64,000 bases of DNA from Acholoe squamosa (taxonomy: Eukaryota > Annelida > Polychaeta > Phyllodocida > Polynoidae), in contig OX439045.1 in assembly GCA_949317995.1 (NCBI GenBank), positions 4,583,674-4,647,673 of the forward strand, in the 5' to 3' direction. A program made the position numbers and the translations under genes. Below the pieces are notes generated by a model. The model had not been told where the DNA came from and did no database searches. It worked only from the letters and a program-made list of their open reading frames with translations. This document shows, piece by piece, positions 42,526 to 53,433 of this stretch. Numbering within the stretch: the first letter of the stretch is position 1; every line of letters starts with the position of its first letter.

Positions 42526-45492
42526 ATGGGGTCCTCATCCGACGAGCAGTCAGGGTACAGCTCTTCGGCGAGCCACAAGTCGCAGAAGAAGAAGTCCAAG
42601 AGGACCAGACCCGAGCAAGAGCTCGAGTCTACCTCGGCTAAAAGTGCAGCCCTTCTGAAGCAGATCGAGGATGCACAGAAAGCCTTGGCTGAGTCCCAGG
42701 AGCGGGAGAAGGAGCTCCGCCGGAAGGCGAAAGAGGCAGCTAAGCAGCAGAAGCGCGACTTGAAGGTCGCAGCTGCTGCCACCTCGAGAGACTCTTCTCC
42801 CGATGAGATGGAGGTCGACGAGCCGTCGACGCCTGCTCCATCGAAAAGTGCTACCCCTTCAGGTTCTAAGGGCAAGAAGCCCACTGAATCAAAGGCATCC
42901 AAGGACACCTTGAAAGATTTCAAGATCCCTAGGGTGCCCAAGAAGGAAGGTAGCAAAAAGGAATCCGCAGCCAAGAAGGCTCCGGCCCGGGAGAGGAGTA
43001 GCGAGTCTACTGCTCCACCGGAACCTGGAACCGAGCCGTCGGAGGTCGATGCCGGTGCCGTGGAGAGCACCGTATCCTCACCCCCAGACACGGCCAGGGC
43101 TGTCGACGAGTGGAAGCGACTGTCAGCGATCACTGCCAAACGACGTGCTGAGTATGTCGATGACAGGCCACTGACAAAGCTTCAGGACTACCGCAAGAAT
43201 GGTCAAGTGGTACTCCCTAGTCTCGTCGGAAAGGATGGTAGTGACGACGAGGAATGGTATTCGGACGATAGTCATGCCATTGACTGGTATGTCTCGATGA
43301 TCGAGAATATCACGAATGCCTCAGACTCGTCGGGGGTGTCGCTGCCCGAGCGACAGCGGATTGGGTTCGCATGGCGCATCTTCAATCCAGGGCAGCAGTG
43401 TGCTTTGGAGAACTGCACACGTAAGGGGTTCCCCCCTCGCGTATACGCGACGGACGGCAGGTATGCTCGACACTTGGTTGAAGAGCATCGAGCCATCCGT
43501 CCGCAGTTCGGTTGTGTTAAGGTGGAAAAGACCATTCCATGTTATCAGGACCCTGATGACCCGACCTCTCCTCCTTTCGTGACTTCACGAAGGGGCTTGA
43601 TGGCGCGTCATCTTAAGTACAAGCAGCCCCATAAGTACAACGCCGAGGGCGCTATCCAACTAGTGGAGACGCTGGTTGGAAAGTGCGAACGGAATGAGAA
43701 AACAGGCGCGCCGACTAGACACTGGATGCGGATGGCCCCCGCACCCCCGTCTACGAAGCGCCTGTATATCAGACCGGAGCTGATGCCCGCTTTCTACGGT
43801 GCCTACCCTGAGTTCAGGGTAGAGCAACGGAAGAAGCGGGAGGCCAGTCGTCCTCGGGACCCAGGACCGACAGCTTCAACGAGTGGGAACAAGAGGCCCC
43901 ACTCTACAGAAGCTGGGAAGTCTGCCGGTTCGACTGAACCTAAGAAGCCTAAGCCGCAGGCTGCTCCCTCGAAGCCCGAAAAGGCATCGAAAGCCGCCCC
44001 GGCCCCGGCTCCTAAAAAGTCGAAGACTGCTTTGACCGGTTCAGCCAAACCAAGCACCAGTGGTGCTAAAACTGGAGGCAAGACGGTGGAATCCCGGAGT
44101 GGTCGTGATCGGCAACCCAAGGTGACCACCAACTCGTCTCCCCCTGTCAAACCCCCTGCGGCGGCGGAGGACAGCACCCCAGCTGCCACGCCGCATGTTC
44201 ATGTGGGAGGTGCGACACTGACCTCGGCAGCAGGAGCTAGCTTCTCCAACGTCGTGACAGGCACCGACACCCCAACAGCAACCTTGCGTTGGGAGTTGGC
44301 ACAGCCTGCCTACGGCGAGGGCGTCGAACGTGGGGTCCCGAAGACGTTCGTGGAACGTTGTAAGGGACTCCTACAAATGACGGGCAGCCCTGCTATCGAC
44401 AAGTTCGGTGAGGCATTTCGTGAGGAAGCAAGTGCCTACTTGTTCGGCCTGTTCGACAGAACGAACATGGCCATCCGTAACGAGCTCCTTCCGGCTCTTA
44501 GGAATGAGGCGCGCCAGACCGTTCAGATGGAGATGGACTCTCGTCTGACCGATGTCCGAACGCGTCTCAATAACTTTGAGGCACAGGCCCAATATGATAT
44601 TACCAAGAGGGATAGTATCATAGAAGGCTGGGAGGAAATCGACCGCGAATTCTTTAGAGTCTTCGGGGTCCAACTCTCAGAATGGATGAGGGACAAACAA
44701 CATGGCGTCCGAACCCTGAAGCCTGTTCGAACCGAGCCCTCTCGCGAAGCGCAGAGGTACCTCGTCGAGGGTGGAGTGATTCCTGACGTCAGGACGCTGG
44801 CGGCTCAGACGAATCCATTGAGAGAATTGTCTCCAAAGATGGACAGTCTGAGCTCGGCTATGACGATGTTGGGCCGAGAGCAGGTGGTGCAGGACAAGCC
44901 TGACACCCCGGGTAGGTCTCTCGGTGCCTCCGTCTACCCGCCAGCAGCCCCGTCTTCCTCCTCGGTTCCCTTGATAACCCTCTCGGGAACCACCGAGCCT
45001 ACGCCGCCACCGGTCCAGAGAGTGGTGTCACCGGGGATCCATCCGGATCTTCAGGGCATCATTCCTCTGGCCCCGGCGAACGTAGCCGTCTGCCTGGACC
45101 CGTCGGCTTCCGCCCAAGCAGTAGAACCTGCCGCGGTGGAACAGTCGATGGATATAGACGGGGACGTCGATGTCATCGGTCACTCTCCAACGGCTCCCCC
45201 TGACCAGGGAGGCAAGGACGACCATGAAGGTCGGGAGAGCGACGACGACGACGACGGAAGCGACTCAGCAGACTCGGCCGTTCTCCACTCAGATGCTGAG
45301 GGGGACTCCCGGGATGCACCCGAGACCTCTAACGAGGCTTGGAGTACGACAATGGACCGTGTGGCTCCATTGCCGGAGTCGCCGACGTTTTCGGGCCAGC
45401 TAGCCGCCAGTGCTTCACATGAGGAGGAACGCACTGACGGGGAGCAGGCTGAAATCGACGCCGCTACAGGGTCCATTTGGGGGGATCAGTAG
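42526..45492 (+). CDS. ORF3 of element 2A: 988-residue nuclear-type protein with C2H2-like finger
   Basis: Start chosen at ATG 42526 because of its strong context (ACCATGG), shared with copy 2C. Residues about 20-80 are Lys/Glu-rich and probably coiled coil with nuclear-localisation-like clusters. About 85-200 is disordered and Pro/Ser/Lys-rich. About 200-400 is a conserved block with a possible finger C-x4-C-x17-H-x4-H (CALENC … HLVEEH) and later paired Cys and His. About 430-590 is Pro/Ala/Lys-rich. About 610-750 is helical (RLTDVRTRLNNFEAQ). The tail is acidic (DDDDDGSDSADS). There is no signal peptide or membrane segment, so it is not an envelope. No family recognised. Its frame is intact while gag and pol beside it are broken. 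Confidence 0.75.
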   Translation: MGSSSDEQSGYSSSASHKSQKKKSKRTRPEQELESTSAKSAALLKQIEDAQKALAESQEREKELRRKAKEAAKQQKRDLKVAAAATSRDSSPDEMEVDEPSTPAPSKSATPSGSKGKKPTESKASKDTLKDFKIPRVPKKEGSKKESAAKKAPARERSSESTAPPEPGTEPSEVDAGAVESTVSSPPDTARAVDEWKRLSAITAKRRAEYVDDRPLTKLQDYRKNGQVVLPSLVGKDGSDDEEWYSDDSHAIDWYVSMIENITNASDSSGVSLPERQRIGFAWRIFNPGQQCALENCTRKGFPPRVYATDGRYARHLVEEHRAIRPQFGCVKVEKTIPCYQDPDDPTSPPFVTSRRGLMARHLKYKQPHKYNAEGAIQLVETLVGKCERNEKTGAPTRHWMRMAPAPPSTKRLYIRPELMPAFYGAYPEFRVEQRKKREASRPRDPGPTASTSGNKRPHSTEAGKSAGSTEPKKPKPQAAPSKPEKASKAAPAPAPKKSKTALTGSAKPSTSGAKTGGKTVESRSGRDRQPKVTTNSSPPVKPPAAAEDSTPAATPHVHVGGATLTSAAGASFSNVVTGTDTPTATLRWELAQPAYGEGVERGVPKTFVERCKGLLQMTGSPAIDKFGEAFREEASAYLFGLFDRTNMAIRNELLPALRNEARQTVQMEMDSRLTDVRTRLNNFEAQAQYDITKRDSIIEGWEEIDREFFRVFGVQLSEWMRDKQHGVRTLKPVRTEPSREAQRYLVEGGVIPDVRTLAAQTNPLRELSPKMDSLSSAMTMLGREQVVQDKPDTPGRSLGASVYPPAAPSSSSVPLITLSGTTEPTPPPVQRVVSPGIHPDLQGIIPLAPANVAVCLDPSASAQAVEPAAVEQSMDIDGDVDVIGHSPTAPPDQGGKDDHEGRESDDDDDGSDSADSAVLHSDAEGDSRDAPETSNEAWSTTMDRVAPLPESPTFSGQLAASASHEEERTDGEQAEIDAATGSIWGDQ

Positions 45493-46078
45493 TATGACTC
45501 TACTGTTCCTCCTCTCCAGCTTGGATCGCTGACATCGGACAGAGTCTCGATGTCAGCACGGAACCCCTGGGAACTTGTTCCCAGACGACGGTGTACCCTC
45601 CACGAGTGGGGGTACCTTTCCAGTCCCCAGACCTTCCTGCGAAGCTGTGTGGATCGGACGCCACCCAGGTCTTAGGACCCAGTGGTGCCACACATCCTCG
45701 GCCTCACGGTCGAAGGACCATCATAGTCGTACTGTACACTATGGATGGGCTTCCTACGCTGGAAGGAGCTTCTCAACGAGACAGGGAGGAAACGACACGA
45801 CCCCGGTTACCATACCTGGTCGTGCCTCCCTCGGATCGACCAGGAGCAGGTCGTGAAGCAGTGTTTCGACACTGGTCTCCTACGTTGGAGGGAGCGACGC
45901 CTTATAAATTAACTATGATAATAATTTTTTTTCTACAGTACAGTAGAAACTATATTTATATATATATTCCTCTACTGTTTCTGTCGACTATGTCGACAGA
46001 TCCAGTAGTTCATATTATTATCTATTTGTTTAGACTGATCCGGGGTCTCTGAATTTTCGGAGACCTCGTTTCAGTCTA
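45493..46078 (+). other. ORF3 3' region with hairpins
   Basis: Three clear inverted repeats: GCTGACATCG/CGATGTCAGC (45528-45557), CTGTCGAC/GTCGACAG (45981-45999), and a two-part hairpin AGACTGA…GGTCTC/GAGACC…TCAGTCT (46032-46077) that abuts the polypurine tract. No convincing frame; a plus-strand ORF at 45591-46052 has no recognisable character. Confidence 0.55.
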
Positions 46079-46089
46079 GTGGGGGGTGG
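46079..46089 (+). other. Element 2A polypurine tract
   Basis: GTGGGGGGTGG immediately precedes the 3' LTR, as expected for the plus-strand primer. Confidence 0.7.
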
Positions 46090-46488
46090 TGTGGTGGTCC
46101 CGCGTCGTCTTCGAGGTACCTTCGTGGTCCTCGTGGGCGACATCGAGAGCACCTCTATTGCCCGACGCCTGGGGGCGCTGGAGTCCAGCGCCACGTCACC
46201 ACTTGGTCACGTGGCCCTCGACTCCGGTGTATATAAGGCCGTTGTACGGCCTTCCTCAGGGTCAGTCCAGCGCCGACTGACCATCGTGAGCGATGGTTGG
46301 CGGCTGCCCGGCTACCATATCCTAGTACTCCTCTGTGCTGCTGCACAGAGGAGGTGTATGTGGAATATCAACTGTAGACACTAGAAGGCCTAGTGTCGAA
46401 CCTGTTATAGAGTTCAAACTCTGCCACCTGTAACTGTGATCGAGAACGGCTGATGCCTATGTGTTATTAGACAATAAAGTTTTAACTG
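46090..46488 (+). repeat. Element 2A 3' LTR, truncated after the poly(A) signal
   Basis: Matches the 5' LTR from TGTGGTGG to TTTTAACTG and then departs. It ends about ten bases after AATAAA, so U5 is missing. It keeps TATATAA at 46230-46236 and a perfect palindrome GGCGCTGGA-G-TCCAGCGCC (46174-46192) that is deleted in the 5' LTR and half deleted in the 2C LTR. Confidence 0.85.
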
Positions 46489-46504
46489 CTTCTTCTGCAC
46501 CGCA

Positions 46505-47299
46505 CTAGGGAGCCCCAAATAGGACATACCAAAAATAATTATTTTTCTAAAAAATTATTCTTAGGGATACTGGGACAGTCTTGCGGGTACTGAACAATTC
46601 TTGTGGGTACTGGGATATTCTTGCGTGTACTGAACAATTCTTGCGGATACTGAACAATTCTTGCGGGTACTGAACAATTCTTGCGGGCACAGGAATAATT
46701 TTCTTTGGGAGGAAGAAACATTCTTTTGGGTACAGAAACTATTCCTGGGGATACAGAATCAGCATAGTACGGAGCCCCTAATAGGGCATACTAAAAAGAT
46801 CTTTTCATGCAAAATATATTCCTGCGTAAAACAGAAACATTCCTGTGTAAACAGGAACATACTAAAGAGATTTTTTTTCATGCAAAATATATTCCTGCGT
46901 GTACAGGAAGATTTCTGTGGATACAAGAATGTTCCTGCGGACACAGTAGCATTTTTTAAATTTTGAGAGTTTAAAACATGTAAAAAATATATCTTTCTCA
47001 ACAACAACTATTCTTGTGGGTAGAGAAATAATTTTGCGGGTACAGAAAATATTCCTGCAGGTACGGGAACGGTTCTTGCGGGTACAGAAACATTCATGTT
47101 GGGGCTTGAGGAGTTTATCATCATTCAGTTTCCACAAGAACAATTCAGTATCCGCAAGAATTGCTCAGTATCTGCAAGAATTGCTCAGTTTCAGCAAGAA
47201 TTGCTCAGTTTCCGCAATCTTGAATTGTTCAGTATCCGCAAGAATATTTTTTTTTGTGGAAATTATATTTTTGGTATGTCCTATTAGGGACTCCGTACT
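46505..47299. mobile_element. Foldback element with inverted minisatellite arms
   Basis: Terminal words TAGGGAGCCCCAAATAGGAC (left) and the inverse of GTCCTATTAGGGACTCCGTA (right) are inverted repeats; an internal copy lies near 46769. The left part is a degenerate array of units of about 20 bp, ATTCTTGCGGGTACTGAACA. The right part has the complementary units (CCGCAAGAATTGCTCAGTAT) near 47130-47250. Transcripts would fold into a long hairpin. Short ORFs here are by-products of the repeat. Confidence 0.6.
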
Positions 47300-49468
47300 A
47301 TCCACATGCATTCAGCAGGACAGAATAAAAATTTTTAGAATTTCTTATCAATTAATTAATTTCTTCAGATTCAAAACTAAATCTAAATTATCAGTTTGGG
47401 TGAAAACAGCCACTAATAGAGATATTGTTATACCTGATACCAGCAACTTTCAGTGAAATCAGAGAGAGATTTTGCAACAAGAGAACACCAGGGGAGACAA
47501 TTAAACAAGTAAGCTTTCTTTAACATTGCTGAAAATAAATTCTGTTTGACGTTTCATTGGTTTCTGTGTAACCAAGACAAGACAAACTATCTTCAAAAAC
47601 AGCCAGCTTCCGTGAATTTAATCTTGATATTTGTTTTCCCTTCATAGAAGTAAGTAGGATGCAGTGTCGCAGTATCACAAAGTTTCAATCTCTCATTGGA
47701 ATTACTATTACCATAATTATTTTGAGAGGAGGGTCCCAAAAAGTAAAATTGTTTTTTCAATACAGGGTTGAAGGACATCAGAATTTAAGGACACACTACA
47801 ATTGGTTTCAAGAAAACAAACCCTAAGAATGATTTTGGAAGTTCATGGAATGGACAGAACCTACGATTCTGAAGTCAGCTCCATTTTGGTTAATGCCACC
47901 AAGAGTGAGTAAATATTCATGAGAAATTGATCATCCAAATTTAAAACTCATTTTGTTGACACATCAATTAGATTTTAACCACAGGCAATTATAATGGAGA
48001 AACCACATTACCATAAGCAGAAACCTTACAGGATTACCTTTTAAATGGCTAAATTGTCTGGGGCCTTATTCGAAACATGTGAGGAAAAAACAGTATTGTT
48101 CTTGTTTAAAAAGATCAATTTGAAAAGATAATTTTTGAAAAGCCCTGCTAAGTACTATTCTAAAACAGGTAGTCTATGGTAAGAGCAAAAATACTTGCAC
48201 ACAGATCAAACCATTTAAAATAGTCATTAGTATGAAAGTATTGAGAAAGTGTTCACCTTCAAATTCATGTGTTCTATATTTTAAAAGGTAAAAGTTTGTA
48301 ATATATTTCTATAAGTAGGCTTCTTTGGATCACAAAAATATTTTTATTTTAGACGCCTAAGTTTAAGTTAGTATTCTGGTAACAAAAGACTTTCTTTAAA
48401 AGTTCTGAACAAGGTCCCCAGAGGGAGATTCATATAAACTAATGAACATACCAAGTTTAATGGTCATCAGCTTTTATGAATTGGTGCGTTTTAATTTTGA
48501 GGCTTTTGTAAATTGCCAACCATGGTTGTGTCTGTATCAGCTGGGTCTTCTCTGTCAAAATCATTGTTGATCCAGGTACTATTTTCATACACATCTATAC
48601 CTGGATTACGCCTGAATCTATTTTTGGCCCAATGTGCATGCATTGGAGATAAGTTTTGACAATCATGGATGAGTTTTCAGCATTCGTGTCCCTACCAGCC
48701 AAGTATCGGGTCTGATGGAAGAGGCCAATAAGACATATATATTTAGGACAAAATGGCTAGACTCTGGTTATAACAATGCATAATGAATATTCCTGGCTAT
48801 ATGTTGTTCTATTTTAAGCTCTAGGCAATTTTGGTGTGTCTTGTACCTGAGCCCCACAGTGACAGCTGCCTGTCAGTGTGTGCAGTCAGGGAATGAGGGC
48901 ACTAAGTCTGGGAGATGGTCCAGACTACATACTTGATTACATGTCATGTTGGATTTAGCGCATGAGGTTTTTGGAAATGGTCTTTAGGTATATATGACGG
49001 TCCTATGTGCAATGGACTACAACACAGTTTTAGTCACTAAGACTGTATCTTCAGCTATCTGGACCACAATATATATGTATATATGTCATTGAGAGCAGAA
49101 TTGCTGCCTTTAGTTCTAAAACAGAATAACACTACTTAGTATCTTATTTCACTAGCTTTCAAAATGTTCTTTGAATGCTTATGGAAAATCACTTGTCCTA
49201 ACCAAGATTAAGACATTGGGCCGCTAGAGGTACTGGCCATTGTAAAAAAAAAAAAAGAAATAGCTACATACAAAAATACTTTGCCTTTATTACTGCCTAC
49301 CGTCAACTGCTTCCAATACTTTTATATCTGGAAATATTTCTGTAAGCTTAAGCATTGTTACTGTAACAACAAAACGTCACCAAACAATATCCAGGAAATA
49401 TTATCATTGATATTAGAATAATGGAAGCTTCTGTTTCTCTTCTCTCTCTGTCTGTCTCTCTGTCCCTC
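47300..49468. other. No recognised gene
   Basis: AT-rich sequence without supported coding frames. A CT/TCTG-rich simple repeat occupies about 49438-49468. Confidence 0.5.
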
Positions 49469-50860
49469 TTGAGTTGAGTTTAACAAGTTTTATTTGGAAA
49501 AAATCATACATGTACACTTTTCAGGTCAGCCAAAAACGGGAACAACACAGAAAAAGAAAAAGGGATAGTGCTCAATAAGACAGAAGGTGTAAATTATGAT
49601 ATTGAGTTGACAATATAATCCATGTATTCAGACAATAAACCATCTTGCCTCAATACATTGCATTATATTAATATGACAACATTCAGTATGTAGATATTTC
49701 AAACAAACAGTCCAATAAACCTGCACTTTACATAACCGTCCATTGACAAGGGGTGGATCAATTGAGTGACATATTCACAACCTATTCATATCTATAAGGA
49801 ACATATTCCTTTTTGCTACCTAAATGTTGCACATCAGCCGATAGCTTGTCCCATAACACAGATCCCCTCATTAAAGGGGACTTGTCATAGGTTAAACACC
49901 TGGATCTATCGATCCTTAAATGCTATTTGACATTACCCTGCAGATTCCTAGCTGGAATATGTAGATTTGCAGGATCGCAAGAGACATCATACATTATAGA
50001 CAGTAAGTTCTTATTACATCTGTCCTTATGCATTTTACAATTTGTTTGTATATGTAGGTCATGTATTGAAATGTCGCGGGTATTATAAATGCGTAAACAG
50101 GTTCGGAGACAATGATTATGCATTAGTTGGAAACGACATACATTTGGGCCACTTTCGTGCAGGAAGCTCGCATGTTCCAGAACAGGCAGCACCATTTGTT
50201 TGTACAGTCTCAAACATAGATCATTGTTAATATATTTCCACAATCTACGAAGTTGGTACATTTAATGTTGAAAACTAGATTTAGTTTTCTCAGAGTTTGC
50301 CTTGAAGGTGAGAGCACGATCTATAATTACACCAAGATAGTTGCGTTGATCCACCACTTGTAATCGCTGACCATCAAGACACTTTTATCCCTTAAGTTGT
50401 TTCTCTCGTAATTCACATCACTGGCACACCATAACAAATAGGTTGACAGTGAGTCTAACAACCTTACACCATGAACTGATACTATTTAAATCATTTTGTA
50501 TATTATCAAGAACAATATATGGGTCCGGGTCACTGAGATAAATAGCAAGATCATCGGCATAAAGACAGTATTTACAAGATTTGATCATAGACACAACACT
50601 GTCAATATATATTATAAATTGCAACGCCCCCAAAACGGAGACTTAGGGAACTCTGCAGGTAATATTTGAGGTTGAGGGCTCTATATTATTAGTGATAGTA
50701 GTTTGGGACCTATTATATAAATACGATTTGAACCAATCTAAAGCAGTGGGAGAGATTCTCTTTTCTCTCATATGTTCCAGTAGGAGGGAATGGTCGACTG
50801 TATCAAAAGCCTCTCTCTCCTCATATATTCCTGTCTACCCAATATTGATCACATTACATA
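49469..50860 (-). pseudogene. LINE-B reverse transcriptase fragment
   Basis: Read on the minus strand from about 50820: EAFDTVDHSLL, WFKSYLYNRSQ, a damaged GVPQG region, LQFIIYIDSV, YADDLAIY (50561-50550), and then a C-terminal RT tail (…YKQMVLPVLEHAS…). The pieces lie in different frames with stops between them. The 3' end is probably near 49490, where the minus strand reads CAAATAAAACTTG, similar to the tail of LINE-A. The 5' half, including the endonuclease, is absent. CR1/Jockey-like and long inactive. Confidence 0.75.
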
Positions 50861-51769
50861 TAGCCTTTTCCTGGGTAAGGTATACTTGTCCTGTTTGATT
50901 TATGTAGCACCAAAGTCAGTAAGAGGACTGCCTTATCACATCTCTCATATATGACATATATGTGTGCAATGAATAAATGATTTCGTTATTGGCCCTTTGA
51001 TCTTAATGGGGGATGGTATGTCAATATAACGTGATGTGCAACCTGTAGATATGTACATCCATCCAACATCAGAGAACTGGGCAATCGTATATGACTGCCT
51101 CCATCCCTCATTTGCTGAGTATGCAGTTATGATGGAATGTACAATGTTTTCACACTCTTCCACTCTCTCTAAGCGCAGCAAATAATTGAATTGTGCAAGA
51201 ATATTTTAGCTTCAATATTTGAAATGTGTTCATTTGGGATAAAAAAACAGTTATTCACGATACTATACTTCTTAGCACCACAACTTTTCTACGCAAGAGC
51301 AAAGAGTTGATAGCCTATGGGGCTTTTTGAAGTGCTATAGCGATACGTTCCTGCACAAGCCATTGGCTGTCAATGGGTGGTATTATTAAGGCTCCTTCCT
51401 AGACCATCACATGTGCAATTCATGTATAAACTTGACCCTTTCACATAAATCACATTGCTGTCCAATGGAGCAAAATTTTGTCAAATCTAACTTTACCATA
51501 ATTTGATCTTATGACTTGCTAATACCACTGCAAAACATGCTGTGAATGGCATCTCCCAAATTCTCCTGATTTTATAAACATTTATTTCACCTTGGAATTT
51601 TCTAATCGAGATTTTCCTTTCTATCAAACTGCTGTTGATGATACGAATTCCCTGCACAGAGCCATAGGACTTCAATTTACAATAAGGCAACCACACCCCC
51701 TCTGAAAGAATGATTAATAGATATTTAAGGGAAAGAAGAAGAAAAATTAATAAGTACAAACATAATTTA
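50861..51769. other. No recognised feature
   Basis: No coding frame or repeat that I can support. Confidence 0.5.
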
Positions 51770-51950
51770 TTGTTTTGTCTGACGGCATCCTGTGCTTCCA
51801 TTTGGTGATTTCAACATGTATCCTTTACATATACAGTGCTAGGTATATGTCTTTATTGGTCTCTGTGGGTAGTGATAACATATCAAGGAAGATGAATGGG
51901 TAGAGACTGATGAGACAATGTAACAGTTGAAGGTACTGCTTAGGAGGCCG
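51770..51950 (+). repeat. Dispersed repeat family R, copy 3
   Basis: Shares TCTTTATTGG, GTAGTGATAACA and GAGACAATGTAACAGTTG with the core of the family in the same order; the most diverged copy. Confidence 0.4.
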
Positions 51951-52015
51951 GTATCAGGGAACTTCATGAACCAATGTTGCTTAGTGATTGATATTGTTTG
52001 TGCATATATGGCTTG

Positions 52016-52427
52016 TTCTCATCAATGTGATGCAATAATGTTCGGGGAGGTTTCTGACCGTTTCTGACTGAGGTTTCTGACCAAGGTTTCTGACCGGCAG
52101 TTACAGAGAGTTAATTTAGCCTCCAGTTTGAAAATTGGTCACAGAAAGGTATTGTTTTTTTCACTTTCCCCATGTTCTTTATGGTCCAGGGGACCCTTCC
52201 CTGTGTTTTTCATTCCTATCCTGACTTTATTTCAGATTGATAAATTTCTTGCCACCTGATATATTTGTGGCACAATTGGCCATATCTTTTTCCCGATCAG
52301 AAACCTCTGTCAGAAACCTCAGTCAGAAACCTCCCCGGTCAGAAACCTCCCTGGTCAGAAACCTCCCCGGTCAGAAACCTCGGTCAGAAACCTCCCCGAA
52401 CGTAATTGCATCAAACTGGTGAGACAG
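52016..52427. mobile_element. Foldback element with GGTTTCTGAC repeats
   Basis: The left end GATGCAATAATGTTCGGGGA and the inverse of the right end (TCCCCGAACGTAATTGCATC) match with two differences over 30 bases that include the first repeat unit. Inside the left end are four GGTTTCTGAC-type units. Inside the right end are seven GTCAGAAACC units (about 52297-52398). No protein-coding potential. Confidence 0.65.
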
Positions 52428-52862
52428 AGCCATATTCAATGGTGCAGCATTAATTTGTTGTAATTGTAAATTTATTGATAATGATTTTGTTTAACACATT
52501 TTCAGATGCCGGTTTTCACTTTAAAGCATGATTGGTAATTTTGCTGGTATAAGGTGCAATGCTATTTATAAGTATATGTGGTACTATCCCATTATCCTAA
52601 ATCACACCCTTCCCCACCAAGCTCTTCCAAGTAATATCACCCATCCTTCCTTCATGGTAGATGTTGCTGATGCCTCAATGCTTGTAAGAAGGGACCATGA
52701 TTTGGTATAATTATTATGATACTTATAGAGGTAGGTGGTATAATGTTCACTGTTAAAATGTCATGGTGAAGCCTGCAAAGTGTAGGTGGTAGAGCGGGTG
52801 TAGAGCAGAGGGATTTGTAGCATATGTTTCTGAGATGTGGGCAGGGAGCTGTTTCAAAAGGG

Positions 52863-52863
<1 letters not shown>

Positions 52864-52914
<51 letters not shown>
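52864..52914. repeat. (AT)n microsatellite
   Basis: About 25 AT units without interruption. Confidence 0.97.
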
Positions 52915-52916
<2 letters not shown>

Positions 52917-53361
52917 GAGATATATAGACTTATGAGCAAGAGATAAGACTAACTAGGTGTTTCTAAAGTCAAATTTATAGGTACTTAATAGGGTCTACAA
53001 AAATGTGAAAAATCCCTAAAGAAAATATAATATAACATTTTCTTTAATGTAGGAGTTAGAAATTTGGGTCTTCAACATTTTGGTTTTTTCACAGGACACT
53101 TCAACATGTTTTTGGCTGTAAATGTAGGATATAGTATTACACCATTTTTTTCCTATCCTGTTTGACTAGTGATCACAATTGGTCGTCAGATAATTTAATG
53201 AGTGATTTTGTACCAGCAATACCTGTTTCTAAAGCACTGATATTAAATTTCTTCATATGAGTAACATATGTCAATAATTACGAATGATGCTTGTGAAAAC
53301 ACTTGGATAAGACTAAGGGATCACTCATATGTCATAAAAACTGCCTCGGCTGATCATAATT

Positions 53362-53433
53362 TGTGGATCAACACGGTAAAAGGTACACCCGTGAAGGGGT
53401 ATGCCGGCGTACCTTTTTCCGTGTTGATCCACA
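53362..53433. repeat. 72-bp near-perfect palindrome, copy 1
   Basis: Arms begin TGTGGATCAACACGG and pair through AAAAGGTAC to a short centre. The same 72-bp length and ends recur at 62684-62755. No clear target duplication; a miniature hairpin element or small-RNA-type hairpin are both possible. Confidence 0.85.

Larger units (their letters stand above)
34472..46488 (+). mobile_element. Element 2A: Ty3-like LTR retrotransposon with a third ORF
   Basis: A 5' LTR (34472-34909), tRNA-His-type primer site, damaged gag and pol, about 0.95 kb of leader, an intact ORF3 (42526-45492), hairpins, a polypurine tract and a 3' LTR that stops early (46090-46488). The truncated 3' end leaves no target-site duplication to read. 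Pol has RT, RNase H and integrase of Ty3 type, but no retropepsin active-site motif is found between the gag zinc knuckle and RT. A second copy (55720-62023) confirms the family. Confidence 0.92.

Noticed and set aside
42222-43139. 305-codon minus-strand frame over ORF3
   Set aside because: Shadow of the GC-rich plus-strand ORF3; low-complexity Ser/Ala/Leu product and no promoter or splice evidence.
46661-47456. Several 90-150 codon frames on both strands
   Set aside because: They arise from the stop-poor inverted minisatellite arms and differ in every unit.
52237-52422. 61-codon ORF with repeated Arg-Ser-Glu-Thr-Ser
   Set aside because: Translation of the GTCAGAAACC repeat of the foldback element.
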